Assembly: GCA_025999775.1 (NCBI GenBank)
Contig: BNXT01000074.1
Location: 1 to 7,010 of the forward strand
DNA length: 7,010 nt
Reading direction: 5' to 3'
DNA from: Bacteroidia bacterium
Lineage (GTDB): Bacteria; Bacteroidota; Bacteroidia; Bacteroidales; P3
Numbering within the stretch: the stretch's first letter is position 1; each line of letters begins with the position of its first letter. Positions 1 through 6,869 of the stretch are shown here, piece by piece. The notes beneath the pieces were generated by a model, which was not told the origin of the DNA, ran no database searches, and saw only the letters and a program-made list of their open reading frames with translations. Position numbers and translations under genes: made by a program.

Positions 1-21
1 TTGGAAAAGTACAAAATGCTA

Positions 22-1092
22 TTATGCGTATGATCGGGTTGTAAGTTTCATCAAAATATTCGTGTATCCAGCGATACCGTCGGCAATTTCCTGTACATAA
101 ATAAATTCATCCGCGCTATGCGAACGTTCCGAATTGCCCGGTCCGATCTTGATAGCCGGACAGGAAAGTCGCATCCAGTCTGACGTGGTCGGTGAGATAT
201 AGGTTTCCATACCCAATGCTTGCACACACTGTATCAACGTATGATTGGACGGCGTAAACGAACATTCATTCTTCAACGAACGGGCTTTAAGCTCGCTCTT
301 TACCCCTCTTTGCAATATCTCTACAATCTCTTGATTCGTATAGTATTCATTCGGACGAATATCAACAACAAACGAACACCTATCGGGAATCACATTGTGC
401 TGCCACCCGCCTTGTATGACCGTTACATTTTTATTGACTTTCCCCATCAAAGGTGAAACTTTATCAAACTCAAAATTTTGAATATACAAAATATCTTCAA
501 TAGCATGAAAAATAGCATTGTCGCCCTCATTACGTGCAGCATGTCCAACCTCGCCGTGCGCCATGCCGTCCACTACTAAAAGTCCCCGCTCACCGATCGC
601 TACTTTCATCAGTGTAGGCTCGCCAATCAAAGCCATATCTATCGAATCTACTTGCTCCAAAGCTAAACCCAAACCCTTGCTACCGGAGTTTTCCTCTTCA
701 CTACTGAGAATCAGCAAGAGGTTATAGGGCAATTCCACCTCATACAAGTTAATAAACGTTTGAATGAACGATACTAACGCTCCACCCGCGTCATTACTAC
801 CTAAACCATAGAGTTTGCCATCTTTTTCAAACGGTTTAAACGGGTCAAACGAATAGCTTTCCGAGGCTTTTACCGTATCAATATGGGAATTGATAAGCAC
901 CGTCTTTTGCCCTTTTTTATTGTGCTTAGCATACGCGCAAACATTATTCCCTACCCGAAAAGCGGCAATACCTTTAGAACGAAGGTACTGCTCCAAAAAA
1001 TCGGAAGCGTTATCTTCCGAGCCGGAATAAGCACAGATAGACAATTTTTGCTTCAATAGTTCTACTGTTTCACGATGATCAAAGTTTGGCAT
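22..1092 (-). CDS. argE: M20-family deacylase, ArgE-type (N-acetyl- or N-succinyl-citrulline/ornithine deacylase)
   Basis: This is a 356-residue cytoplasmic zinc peptidase-family M20 enzyme (ArgE/DapE/CPG2 group). Visible metal-site motifs are H70-x-D72 (SHIDTV), D101 in GSNDAGG, the acidic pair near E133/E134 in SSEEEN (general base and metal ligand), E158 in GEPT and H325 in SERSHSADE. The middle part (about 170-280) is the lid/dimerisation domain. All expected ligands are present and the length fits the compact Bacteroidota ArgE proteins. It is the last gene of the operon in the window, starting 5 nt after the argB stop with an ATG. Because ArgF' upstream works on an acylated substrate, the likely reaction is hydrolysis of N-acyl-L-citrulline (predicted N-succinyl) to citrulline, which feeds ArgG. 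DapE itself is a desuccinylase, so the family can accept succinyl groups. The acyl specificity cannot be read from the sequence. Taken alone it could be called DapE, but the context argues for ArgE. Confidence 0.92.
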   Translation of the reverse strand: MPNFDHRETVELLKQKLSICAYSGSEDNASDFLEQYLRSKGIAAFRVGNNVCAYAKHNKKGQKTVLINSHIDTVKASESYSFDPFKPFEKDGKLYGLGSNDAGGALVSFIQTFINLYEVELPYNLLLILSSEEENSGSKGLGLALEQVDSIDMALIGEPTLMKVAIGERGLLVVDGMAHGEVGHAARNEGDNAIFHAIEDILYIQNFEFDKVSPLMGKVNKNVTVIQGGWQHNVIPDRCSFVVDIRPNEYYTNQEIVEILQRGVKSELKARSLKNECSFTPSNHTLIQCVQALGMETYISPTTSDWMRLSCPAIKIGPGNSERSHSADEFIYVQEIADGIAGYTNILMKLTTRSYA

Positions 1093-1097
1093 ACAAG

Positions 1098-1877
1098 CTA
1101 TGTTTTTAGTAACGTACCGATAGCCTTCTCTAAGAGATGGTTAGCATGTTTAATATGAACCTCACGCACTCCTTTTTCGAGCGCCAGAAACGCATTATCT
1201 AACTTAGGTATCATCCCTTTGTTGATAATGTGTTGGTCTTTCAACTGTTTATAGTGCGTAGGCGTAAGGATAGAAATCACGGATGCGTCGTCGTTCATAT
1301 CCATAAGCACGCCATTTTTCTCAAAACAATAGACCAACGAAGTTGGCGCTGATTGTGCTAAAGCCACCGCTATAGCGGATGCCATCGTATCGGCATTGGT
1401 ATTGAGCAGTCCCCCTTGCGTATTATGCGAAATCGCACACATCACTGGACATAATCCTTGTTCAAATAGGGTATGTAAAAACTTCGTATTGATGCGTTCC
1501 ACCTCTACATCGCCGACATAGCCGAAATCGACGGGGTTTGGAGCGCGTTTCGTAGCCGGCACGATATTGGCATCCACACCGGATAAGCCGACCGCTGGAC
1601 AGCCTGCCTCATTCAGTTGTGCCGTAATGGTTTTATTAAGCCAGCCGGCATACACCATCGTACACATTTTCAATGTTTCTAAATCCGTAATGCGCCGTCC
1701 TTCGTGCATCTGCACAGGAATACCCGCTTTATCAAGCATTTCATTAGCTAATACGCCACCGCCATGTACCAAGAGCTTATACCCTTCAATCCTAACAAAC
1801 TTTTGGATGAGCTGTGCTAATGCTTCTTGTTTATCAATAACGTTACCGCCGATTTTTATAACCGTGATGGATTGCAT
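1098..1877 (-). CDS. argB: N-acetylglutamate (N-acylglutamate) kinase
   Basis: This 259-residue amino acid kinase phosphorylates the gamma-carboxyl of N-acylglutamate with ATP, the second step of arginine synthesis. Family motifs are in order: K8 with GGN at 10-12 (KIGGN) and HGGG at 38-41 for phosphate binding, R62 in EGRRIT for the substrate carboxylate, N159/N161/D163 in LNTNADTMA, and K220 in NKGMIPKL for transition-state stabilisation. The length matches the E. coli enzyme (258 aa). The N-terminal helix that marks arginine-inhibited hexameric kinases is absent, since the protein starts directly with the first beta strand (MQSITVIKIGG). By family knowledge this suggests a dimer that arginine does not inhibit, which is an inference. 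The ATG lies 1 nt after the argF' stop, so translational coupling is likely. If the pathway is succinylated, the true substrate would be N-succinylglutamate. Confidence 0.95.
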   Translation of the reverse strand: MQSITVIKIGGNVIDKQEALAQLIQKFVRIEGYKLLVHGGGVLANEMLDKAGIPVQMHEGRRITDLETLKMCTMVYAGWLNKTITAQLNEAGCPAVGLSGVDANIVPATKRAPNPVDFGYVGDVEVERINTKFLHTLFEQGLCPVMCAISHNTQGGLLNTNADTMASAIAVALAQSAPTSLVYCFEKNGVLMDMNDDASVISILTPTHYKQLKDQHIINKGMIPKLDNAFLALEKGVREVHIKHANHLLEKAIGTLLKT

Positions 1878-1878
1878 A

Positions 1879-2832
1879 TTACAGGGTTCTCAAGATTTCG
1901 CGAATGACCATCTGTGCGGATACCACACGATTGGCGGCTTCCGGAATGACAATCGAAGTCGGCGCTTCGATCACATCATCGGTAACAATCATATTTCGAC
2001 GCACCGGCAGACAATGCATAAAATAAGCGTTGTTCGTCATCGCCATCTTACGCGTATCGACAGTCCACTTACGGTCTTTGTTAATGACCTGTCCATAGTT
2101 CTTTTCGGCATACACCGACCAGTTTTTAGCATACACAAAGTCTGCGCCTTGATATGCTTTTTCGACATCATACTCCACTTTAGCGTTCTGCACAAATTGC
2201 GGGTCTAATTCATAGCCTTCGGGATGTGCAATCACCAACTCATAGTCTGTTGCATTGATCCACTCTGCAAACGAATTAGGCACCGCTTGTGGTAAGGCAT
2301 TAGGATGCGGCGCCCAGGTCATCAACACTTTAGGTTTCGCTGTTTTTTTATACTCCTCAATTGTTATGAGATCCGCAAAACTTTGTAATGGATGACGCGT
2401 AGCGGCTTCCATCGAAAAAACAGGCTTCCCTGAATACTCAATGAACTGATTAAGTATCACTTCGTTATAGTCATACGCGCGGTCTTTCAGTCCGGCAAAG
2501 GCTCTAACACCAATCATATCGCAGTAGCTCCCCATCACAGGAATAGCTTCAAGAATATGCTCCGATTTGTCGCCATCCATAATCACGCCACGTTCGGTCT
2601 CCAACTTCCATGCACCCTGATTGATGTCCAACACAATGACATTCATCCCCAAGTTCATGGCGGCTTTTTGTGTACTCAACCGTGTTCTAAGGCTGGCATT
2701 GAAGAACACCATCAACAAAGTCTTATTTTTACCCAATTGCTGATCGGCGTAGGGATTGGCTTTGACTTCTTTCGCTAAGTCTAACGCAGTTTTCAGCGGT
2801 AAAACGTCTTTGACAGATAAAAAATTTTTCAT
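1879..2832 (-). CDS. argF': N-acylornithine carbamoyltransferase, predicted N-succinylornithine-specific (ArgF')
   Basis: This 317-residue transcarbamylase transfers the carbamoyl group of carbamoyl phosphate to N-acylornithine, giving N-acylcitrulline. It is nearly colinear with the Bacteroides SOTCase as I remember it. Carbamoyl-phosphate residues are S47-L-R-T50 (followed by R51), W75 in GAWKLE (from a neighbouring subunit), R110, H147-P-L-Q150, C274-L275 in HCLP and R302. Acylornithine-contacting residues E142, H176, K236 and R278 are also present. The proline-rich loop at about 174-187 (start APHPNALPQ) is typical of AOTCase/SOTCase and differs from ordinary OTCase. The specificity position 90, in DGDKSEH, is Ser (codon TCG). 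B. fragilis SOTCase has Pro and Xanthomonas AOTCase has Glu92. Published E92S, E92P, E92V and E92A changes in AOTCase gave SOTCase activity, so succinyl specificity is predicted here. The Bacteroides protein has Arg at position 178, as recalled, where this one has Asn. The start ATG is unambiguous and matches the family N-terminus. Confidence 0.93.
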   Translation of the reverse strand: MKNFLSVKDVLPLKTALDLAKEVKANPYADQQLGKNKTLLMVFFNASLRTRLSTQKAAMNLGMNVIVLDINQGAWKLETERGVIMDGDKSEHILEAIPVMGSYCDMIGVRAFAGLKDRAYDYNEVILNQFIEYSGKPVFSMEAATRHPLQSFADLITIEEYKKTAKPKVLMTWAPHPNALPQAVPNSFAEWINATDYELVIAHPEGYELDPQFVQNAKVEYDVEKAYQGADFVYAKNWSVYAEKNYGQVINKDRKWTVDTRKMAMTNNAYFMHCLPVRRNMIVTDDVIEAPTSIVIPEAANRVVSAQMVIREILRTL

Positions 2833-2874
2833 GATATAGATTCGTTTTTTTCATTAAACAAGATTGAACCGACA
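2833..2874 (-). other. argD-argF' intergenic gap (42 nt)
   Basis: This is the only spacer longer than 13 nt inside the operon. On the coding strand it is A/T-rich, with an A-run before the argF' start. I see no TAnnTTTG element, no stable hairpin and no strong Shine-Dalgarno. An ATG within it opens a different frame from argF' and matches nothing known. It may simply be the untranslated leader of argF'. Confidence 0.4.
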
Positions 2875-3987
2875 CTATCTTATTACATCGATCACCTTTT
2901 GCAGTTCCGCTTTGGTTATCGTTAATGGAGGAAGCAATCGGATGACATTAGCGCCTGAAGACCCTACAAAAATACGATGTTTGCTCAGTAAGTCGGCACG
3001 CAGATTTGCACATTCCGGTTTCAATTCAATACCAACCATCAACCCTCGTCCACGCAGTTCTTTAATAGCCGATGCGTTTTTTAAACTTTCAAATACAAAC
3101 TCGCCCAAGATTTTGGCTTGCTGCACAAGATTTTGTTTCTTAATAACCTCCAATACCGTGATAGCGGCGACACAAGCAAGATGGTTAGCGCCAAACGTCG
3201 TTCCAAGCATCCCTTTTTGCGCCGCAATAGTCGGCGATATAAGTACGCCACCAATAGGAAATCCATTCCCCATACCTTTAGCGACGGTGATCACATCCGG
3301 CTCAATATCGGCATACTGGTGTGCAAAGAATTTGCCTGTACGACCATAACCGCTTTGTATCTCATCCAAAATCAATATCGCGCCGTATTGGGTACATAAT
3401 GCCCGCAACGATTTAAGAAACGCATCGCTCGGCATGACAATGCCCGCAACGCCCTGAATACCTTCGATAATCACGCCGGCATAGTCCCCCGATTGCAATT
3501 CTTGTTCCACCACGGATAGGTCATTTAATGGAACAATCGTTACATTATTCGTTTGATTAAACGGCGCCCTAATTTTAGGGTTATCGGTTACTGCGACGGC
3601 GCCCGATGTTCGTCCGTGAAAAGCGCCCTTAAACGCCATTATCTTCCGTTTATTTGTATGAAAAGACGCTAATTTCATGGCGTTCTCATTAGCTTCAGCG
3701 CCCGAATTGCACAAAAACAAGCTATACGCAGGATAACCACTTACTTCACCCAGTTTCTCCGATAAAGTATCACGTAAACTACTCAATACCGCATTGGAAT
3801 AAAATCCAATCTGCCCTAACTGCTGTGTCAGCGCTGCGACATAATCGGGATGCGCATGTCCAATAGAAATGACTGCGTGCCCACCGTACAAATCCAAGTA
3901 TTCGTCTCCGTTATTGTCCCATAGTTTACAACCTAAACCCTTCACGGGTTCAATATTCCATTGATTATAGACATCAAAAAGTTTCAT
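2875..3987 (-). CDS. argD: N-acylornithine aminotransferase (class III, PLP-dependent)
   Basis: This class III aminotransferase of about 370 residues converts N-acylglutamate semialdehyde plus glutamate to N-acylornithine plus 2-oxoglutarate. Counting from the ATG at 3985-3987, motifs are SGAEANE (95-101, PLP phosphate loop), FHGRT (123-127, ring stacking), LDEIQSG (207-213, Asp to the pyridine N), the Schiff-base lysine K237 in VAKGMGNGFPIGG, TTFGANHLAC (263-272) and R350 in RLLPPLT for the substrate carboxylate. The usual GGN of the TFGGN motif reads GAN, a mild change. The frame stays open upstream to a TTG at 4009-4011 inside argC. I chose the ATG because the family N-terminus is MKLFDVYN-like, and it leaves a 13-nt gap after the argC stop. 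The homologous 4-aminobutyrate and ornithine aminotransferases share these motifs, but the operon position settles the role. Confidence 0.94.
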   Translation of the reverse strand: MKLFDVYNQWNIEPVKGLGCKLWDNNGDEYLDLYGGHAVISIGHAHPDYVAALTQQLGQIGFYSNAVLSSLRDTLSEKLGEVSGYPAYSLFLCNSGAEANENAMKLASFHTNKRKIMAFKGAFHGRTSGAVAVTDNPKIRAPFNQTNNVTIVPLNDLSVVEQELQSGDYAGVIIEGIQGVAGIVMPSDAFLKSLRALCTQYGAILILDEIQSGYGRTGKFFAHQYADIEPDVITVAKGMGNGFPIGGVLISPTIAAQKGMLGTTFGANHLACVAAITVLEVIKKQNLVQQAKILGEFVFESLKNASAIKELRGRGLMVGIELKPECANLRADLLSKHRIFVGSSGANVIRLLPPLTITKAELQKVIDVIR

Positions 3988-4000
3988 AGTGTTATAGGTA

Positions 4001-4981
4001 TTAAAATGCAATATTTTTCAAGCGTAATCCGCAATCTTCCGGCAATCCGAACATCAGGTTCATATTCTGAACAGCCTGTCCGGAAGCGCCTTTGAGAAGA
4101 TTATCCAAAACAGAGGTAATGTGTATATAGCCGTTACTAAAATGCAAGTTTATCAAGGTTTTATTAGTATTAATCACCTCTTTCAAACTAATCGTATGTT
4201 CGGCAAAATGCACAAATAAAGTATCTTTGTAAAAATTCTTGTACACTGTTACAATTTGTTCTTCAGTAACAGTATCCGGCATTTTGACTAACATCGCTGC
4301 GAAGATACCTCGTGGGAAGTCGCCACGCATGGGTATCATGTTGATAACCGGCGATAGACCACTTGACAAACAAGCCAAGGTCTTACCGATTTCTGCCAAG
4401 TGTTGGTGCTGAAATGGCTTGTAAATAGAGATATTAGACGATCGATAGCTAAACTGCGACGTCTCCGTCAATTGCTTACCTGCTCCTGTAGAGCCTGTTA
4501 GCGCATGAATATGCACATCGTGAGTAAGCCATTTCTGTGCAGCTAAGGGCGCTAGTCCAAGAATAATTGTCGTCGCAAAACAGCCCGGATTAGCAAGGTA
4601 TTGCGTTTGTCGAATATCTTTCTCAAACAACTCCGAAACGCCGTAAACAAAGCGTTTGTCCTCAAACGTATCGTCCGTCCGAAAATCATTGCCCAAATCA
4701 ATAACCTTACAATGTGCGGGGATGGGATTAGTGGTCAAAAATTCTCTCGAGAGCCCATGTCCCAAACAAAGAAAAAGCACGTCCGGCGCCCCTATTTGAT
4801 CCGTAAACGTCAGGTTGCTTTCGCCGTACAAGTCTTTATGTATCGACCAAACCGGCTTACCGGAGAGACTTGTTGTGAGTAAAGACATAAGTTTTGCCTC
4901 AGGGTGATTAAGCAAAATACGAATCAATTCCCCACCGGTATAGCCGGTGGCTCCTGCTATTGCAACTTTAATCTTCTTCAT
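4001..4981 (-). CDS. argC: N-acetyl-gamma-glutamyl-phosphate reductase (N-acyl)
   Basis: This NADPH-dependent enzyme reduces N-acylglutamyl phosphate to the semialdehyde, the third pathway step. It has about 326 residues from the ATG at 4979-4981. The N-terminal Rossmann motif GATGYTGGEL (10-19) binds the cofactor. The catalytic cysteine is C134 in ANPGCFAT, and H194 in FQHQHLAEI is the probable acid/base histidine. The C-terminal block DNLLKGASGQAVQNMN is the family signature. The length fits the shorter ArgC class. An in-frame ATG three codons upstream (4988-4990, MPYM) is an alternative start. I prefer the inner one because MKKIKVAIAG resembles other ArgC N-termini. Either start lies inside the end of argG (overlap of 14 or 23 nt), so translation is probably coupled. 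Confidence 0.94.
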   Translation of the reverse strand: MKKIKVAIAGATGYTGGELIRILLNHPEAKLMSLLTTSLSGKPVWSIHKDLYGESNLTFTDQIGAPDVLFLCLGHGLSREFLTTNPIPAHCKVIDLGNDFRTDDTFEDKRFVYGVSELFEKDIRQTQYLANPGCFATTIILGLAPLAAQKWLTHDVHIHALTGSTGAGKQLTETSQFSYRSSNISIYKPFQHQHLAEIGKTLACLSSGLSPVINMIPMRGDFPRGIFAAMLVKMPDTVTEEQIVTVYKNFYKDTLFVHFAEHTISLKEVINTNKTLINLHFSNGYIHITSVLDNLLKGASGQAVQNMNLMFGLPEDCGLRLKNIAF

Positions 4982-6155
4982 GTACGGCATAATAGATTTT
5001 CAAAGGCGTAGATAGCACTTTCGTAAAGCCTATCACATCTTGACCGGTAAACGATTTGTTCATTTCCCCGTAGGCTCCAAACTTAGCATTCATCAAATCG
5101 TAATCGGATTGGCAACCCAAAACATTAAAATGATAGGGCAGTAACTCAACTTCCACCGTACCGGTAACGTATTTCTGCGTATCTTCCAAAAAATGTTCAA
5201 TATTGCGTGCCAACGGGTCTAAATACTGGGCTTCGTGCATAAGTTGCCCATACCATACAGAAAGTTGGTCTTTCCAGTAAAGTTGCCCCTTAGTGAGCGT
5301 ATGTTTTTCTAAGAGATGGTGTGCTTTGATGAGTATCATGGATGCGGCAGCCTCAAATGCCACACGTCCTTTCAAGCCAATGATCGTATCGCCCACATGG
5401 GTATCACGTCCAATAGCATAGCGTGAGGCTATCGTATTGAGTTGACGTATCAGTTCTACCGGTTCTATGTTTTTGCCGTTCAGAGCTACCGGTTCGCCTT
5501 GAGCAAATTGTATCTCGATTTTTTCTGAAGTCTGTTTCGTAACTTGCGACGGATAGGCTTCTTCGGGTAGGTACGTATTCGATTGCAAGGTTTCAACACC
5601 ACCTACAGACGTGCCCCATAACCCTTGATTGATAGAGTATTTTGCCTTGTTCCATGAAAGATTGCAGCCATTTTTTGCTAAATAATCAATCTCTTGTTGG
5701 CGACTTAACTGTAGTTCTCGAATAGGAGCAATAACCTTGATATTCGGCGCCATAACCTCAAAGACGAGGTCAAATCGTACTTGGTCGTTACCAGCCCCTG
5801 TGCTACCGTGAGCGACAAAATCCGCATTCAACGACTTTGCGTGACGCAGTACCGCCAATGCTTGGAACGCCCGTTCAGAACTGACGGAAAGCGGATAGGT
5901 GGAATTTTTTAAGACATTGCCAAAAATCAGGTATTTGATACCCTTTTGGTAATACTCCTCCGAAACATCCAAGGAGGTATGCGATGTAGCGCCTAACGAT
6001 AGCGCACGTTCACGAATAGCTTCCTCTTCATTGGCTGGAAAGCCACCAGTATTAACCAAAACCGTGTGTACCTCCATTTTTTTCTCAATACGAAGATAGG
6101 GCACGCAAAAAGACGTATCTAAACCGCCACTAAAGGCTAAAACAACTTTTTCCAT
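4968..6155 (-). CDS. argG: Argininosuccinate synthase
   Basis: This 395-residue enzyme joins citrulline and aspartate using ATP, giving argininosuccinate, AMP and PPi. The N-terminal ATP-pyrophosphatase P-loop AFSGGLDTS is at 7-15. The ATP, aspartate and citrulline sites include YPLSVSSER (87-95), HGSTGAGNDQVRFD (116-129, with T119, N123, D124 and R127) and the segment YSINQGLWG (173-181). The synthase-fold C-terminal domain carries GRDTHVGDTIIGLKGRVAFE (249-268), which is well conserved, and the extreme C-terminus would form the tetramer arm. Length and motifs are normal for ArgG and no key residue is missing. It acts after the ArgE deacylase, although its gene is second in the operon. Its ATG overlaps the end of the preceding GNAT gene by 19 nt. 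ArgH, the next enzyme, is not encoded in the window. Confidence 0.96.
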   Translation of the reverse strand: MEKVVLAFSGGLDTSFCVPYLRIEKKMEVHTVLVNTGGFPANEEEAIRERALSLGATSHTSLDVSEEYYQKGIKYLIFGNVLKNSTYPLSVSSERAFQALAVLRHAKSLNADFVAHGSTGAGNDQVRFDLVFEVMAPNIKVIAPIRELQLSRQQEIDYLAKNGCNLSWNKAKYSINQGLWGTSVGGVETLQSNTYLPEEAYPSQVTKQTSEKIEIQFAQGEPVALNGKNIEPVELIRQLNTIASRYAIGRDTHVGDTIIGLKGRVAFEAAASMILIKAHHLLEKHTLTKGQLYWKDQLSVWYGQLMHEAQYLDPLARNIEHFLEDTQKYVTGTVEVELLPYHFNVLGCQSDYDLMNAKFGAYGEMNKSFTGQDVIGFTKVLSTPLKIYYAVHEED

Positions 6156-6820
6156 TGTGTTTTTAAATTACGTGTTACCAAATTCTGTAATAAATTGCTA
6201 TCTTTGGTTTTATTGTTAATAACTTTGATTCGCGTCCCTATACGCGTAAAGCGAATAATTCTTTTCGGTTTATACCTTGGGTCAAACAAAAGCGCCGTAC
6301 ACAAGCACATTTTTCGATTATTACGTTCCAAAATATCGTAGTTGCAACATCCTTGACAGCCATCCCAAAAATCTTTATCAGATGTCAATTCAGAGAACGT
6401 TACAGGACGAAACCCTAATTCATAGTTAATCTTCATTACGGCATGTCCTGTTGTAATGCTGAAAATCTTCGCTTCCGGAAAAAGTTTTCGTGATAGCTTG
6501 AAGATTTTGCGTTTGATTCTTCGTGCCACGCCGCTTTTACGATAGGCATGCGCTACAATCAAGCCGGAATTAGCCACGAATTGCTTTTGCTCCCATGTCT
6601 CAATGTAGGCAAACCCAGCTATTTTATCGCCATCCAAAGCAACAATAGCTTTACCTGCCAACATTTTTTCCTTAATGTAATCCGGCGATCGCTTGGCAAT
6701 ACCGGTGCCGCGCTCTTGCGCAGATACATAAACCAACTCGCAGATTTCCTCTGCATACTTAACATGCTCACCGGTAGCCCGATAAACCTTTACAGTGTCT
6801 TTAGTTGAAAACATTCTCAT
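6137..6820 (-). CDS. GNAT-family acyltransferase, candidate N-acylglutamate synthase (ArgA role)
   Basis: This 227-residue GNAT protein begins the operon. The acyl-CoA pyrophosphate loop is RKSGVAR at about 94-100, preceded by the beta-4 strand FVANSGLIV (81-89). Family-like blocks include GTGIAKRSPDYI, TTGHAVMKINYELGF and VTFSELT. A cysteine cluster follows the core: C155-x2-C158-C159, then C172-x-C174 (DGCQGCC and KMCLC). The tail after about residue 183 is basic, with many Lys and Arg, and overlaps argG by 19 nt. Similar GNATs occupy this position in Bacteroidota arg operons. Neither a classical ArgA (kinase-like plus GNAT domain) nor ArgJ is present here, so it is the best candidate for acylating glutamate, with succinyl-CoA or acetyl-CoA as donor. 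That assignment is inference from context. The start is the ATG at 6818-6820, with a second ATG at 6812-6814 as an alternative. It could instead have an unrelated acetylation or regulatory role. Confidence 0.8.
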   Translation of the reverse strand: MRMFSTKDTVKVYRATGEHVKYAEEICELVYVSAQERGTGIAKRSPDYIKEKMLAGKAIVALDGDKIAGFAYIETWEQKQFVANSGLIVAHAYRKSGVARRIKRKIFKLSRKLFPEAKIFSITTGHAVMKINYELGFRPVTFSELTSDKDFWDGCQGCCNYDILERNNRKMCLCTALLFDPRYKPKRIIRFTRIGTRIKVINNKTKDSNLLQNLVTRNLKTQWKKLF

Positions 6821-6842
6821 CGTCTTGCTTGCAAAAATTCGA

Positions 6843-6850
6843 CAAAGTTA
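6843..6850 (-). promoter_or_regulatory. Bacteroidota sigma-A -7 element (TAACTTTG), operon promoter
   Basis: The minus strand reads TAACTTTG, a full match to the Bacteroidota -7 consensus TAnnTTTG. A start site about 4-6 nt downstream (near 6838-6839) would give a short leader of about 18 nt before the GNAT ATG at 6820. No good -33 TTTG/TTG is seen at the expected 19-21 nt spacing. That position is occupied by a TAACC repeat, which would fit a promoter that needs or is blocked by a DNA-binding protein. Placement upstream of the first gene of a tightly packed operon supports it. Confidence 0.65.
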
Positions 6851-6869
6851 CACATTTTTTTTTAATTAT

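Noticed and set aside
1..44. Possible end of a convergent plus-strand gene (frame ending MRMIGL then TAA at 42-44), or the argH start on the minus strand
   Set aside because: Only about 14 codons are visible, they overlap the end of argE, and no family can be recognised. No minus-strand start codon for argH is visible in the 21 bases left after the argE stop.
1567..2208. Long plus-strand open frame (213 codons) across argB and argF'
   Set aside because: It lies antisense to two conserved genes with intact motifs, spans their junction, and its translation has no recognisable domain.
2864..3349. Plus-strand open frame of 161 codons over argD
   Set aside because: Antisense shadow of argD; the argD frame contains all class III aminotransferase motifs.
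3988..4011. Upstream start of argD at a TTG inside argC
   Set aside because: The extra eight residues do not match the family N-terminus, the codon is TTG, and a good ATG follows at 3985-3987 at normal spacing.
6825..6834. Inverted repeat TTGCTTGCAA just upstream of the GNAT start as an operator or riboswitch stem
   Set aside because: Arms of four bases with a two-base centre cannot form an RNA hairpin and are expected by chance.
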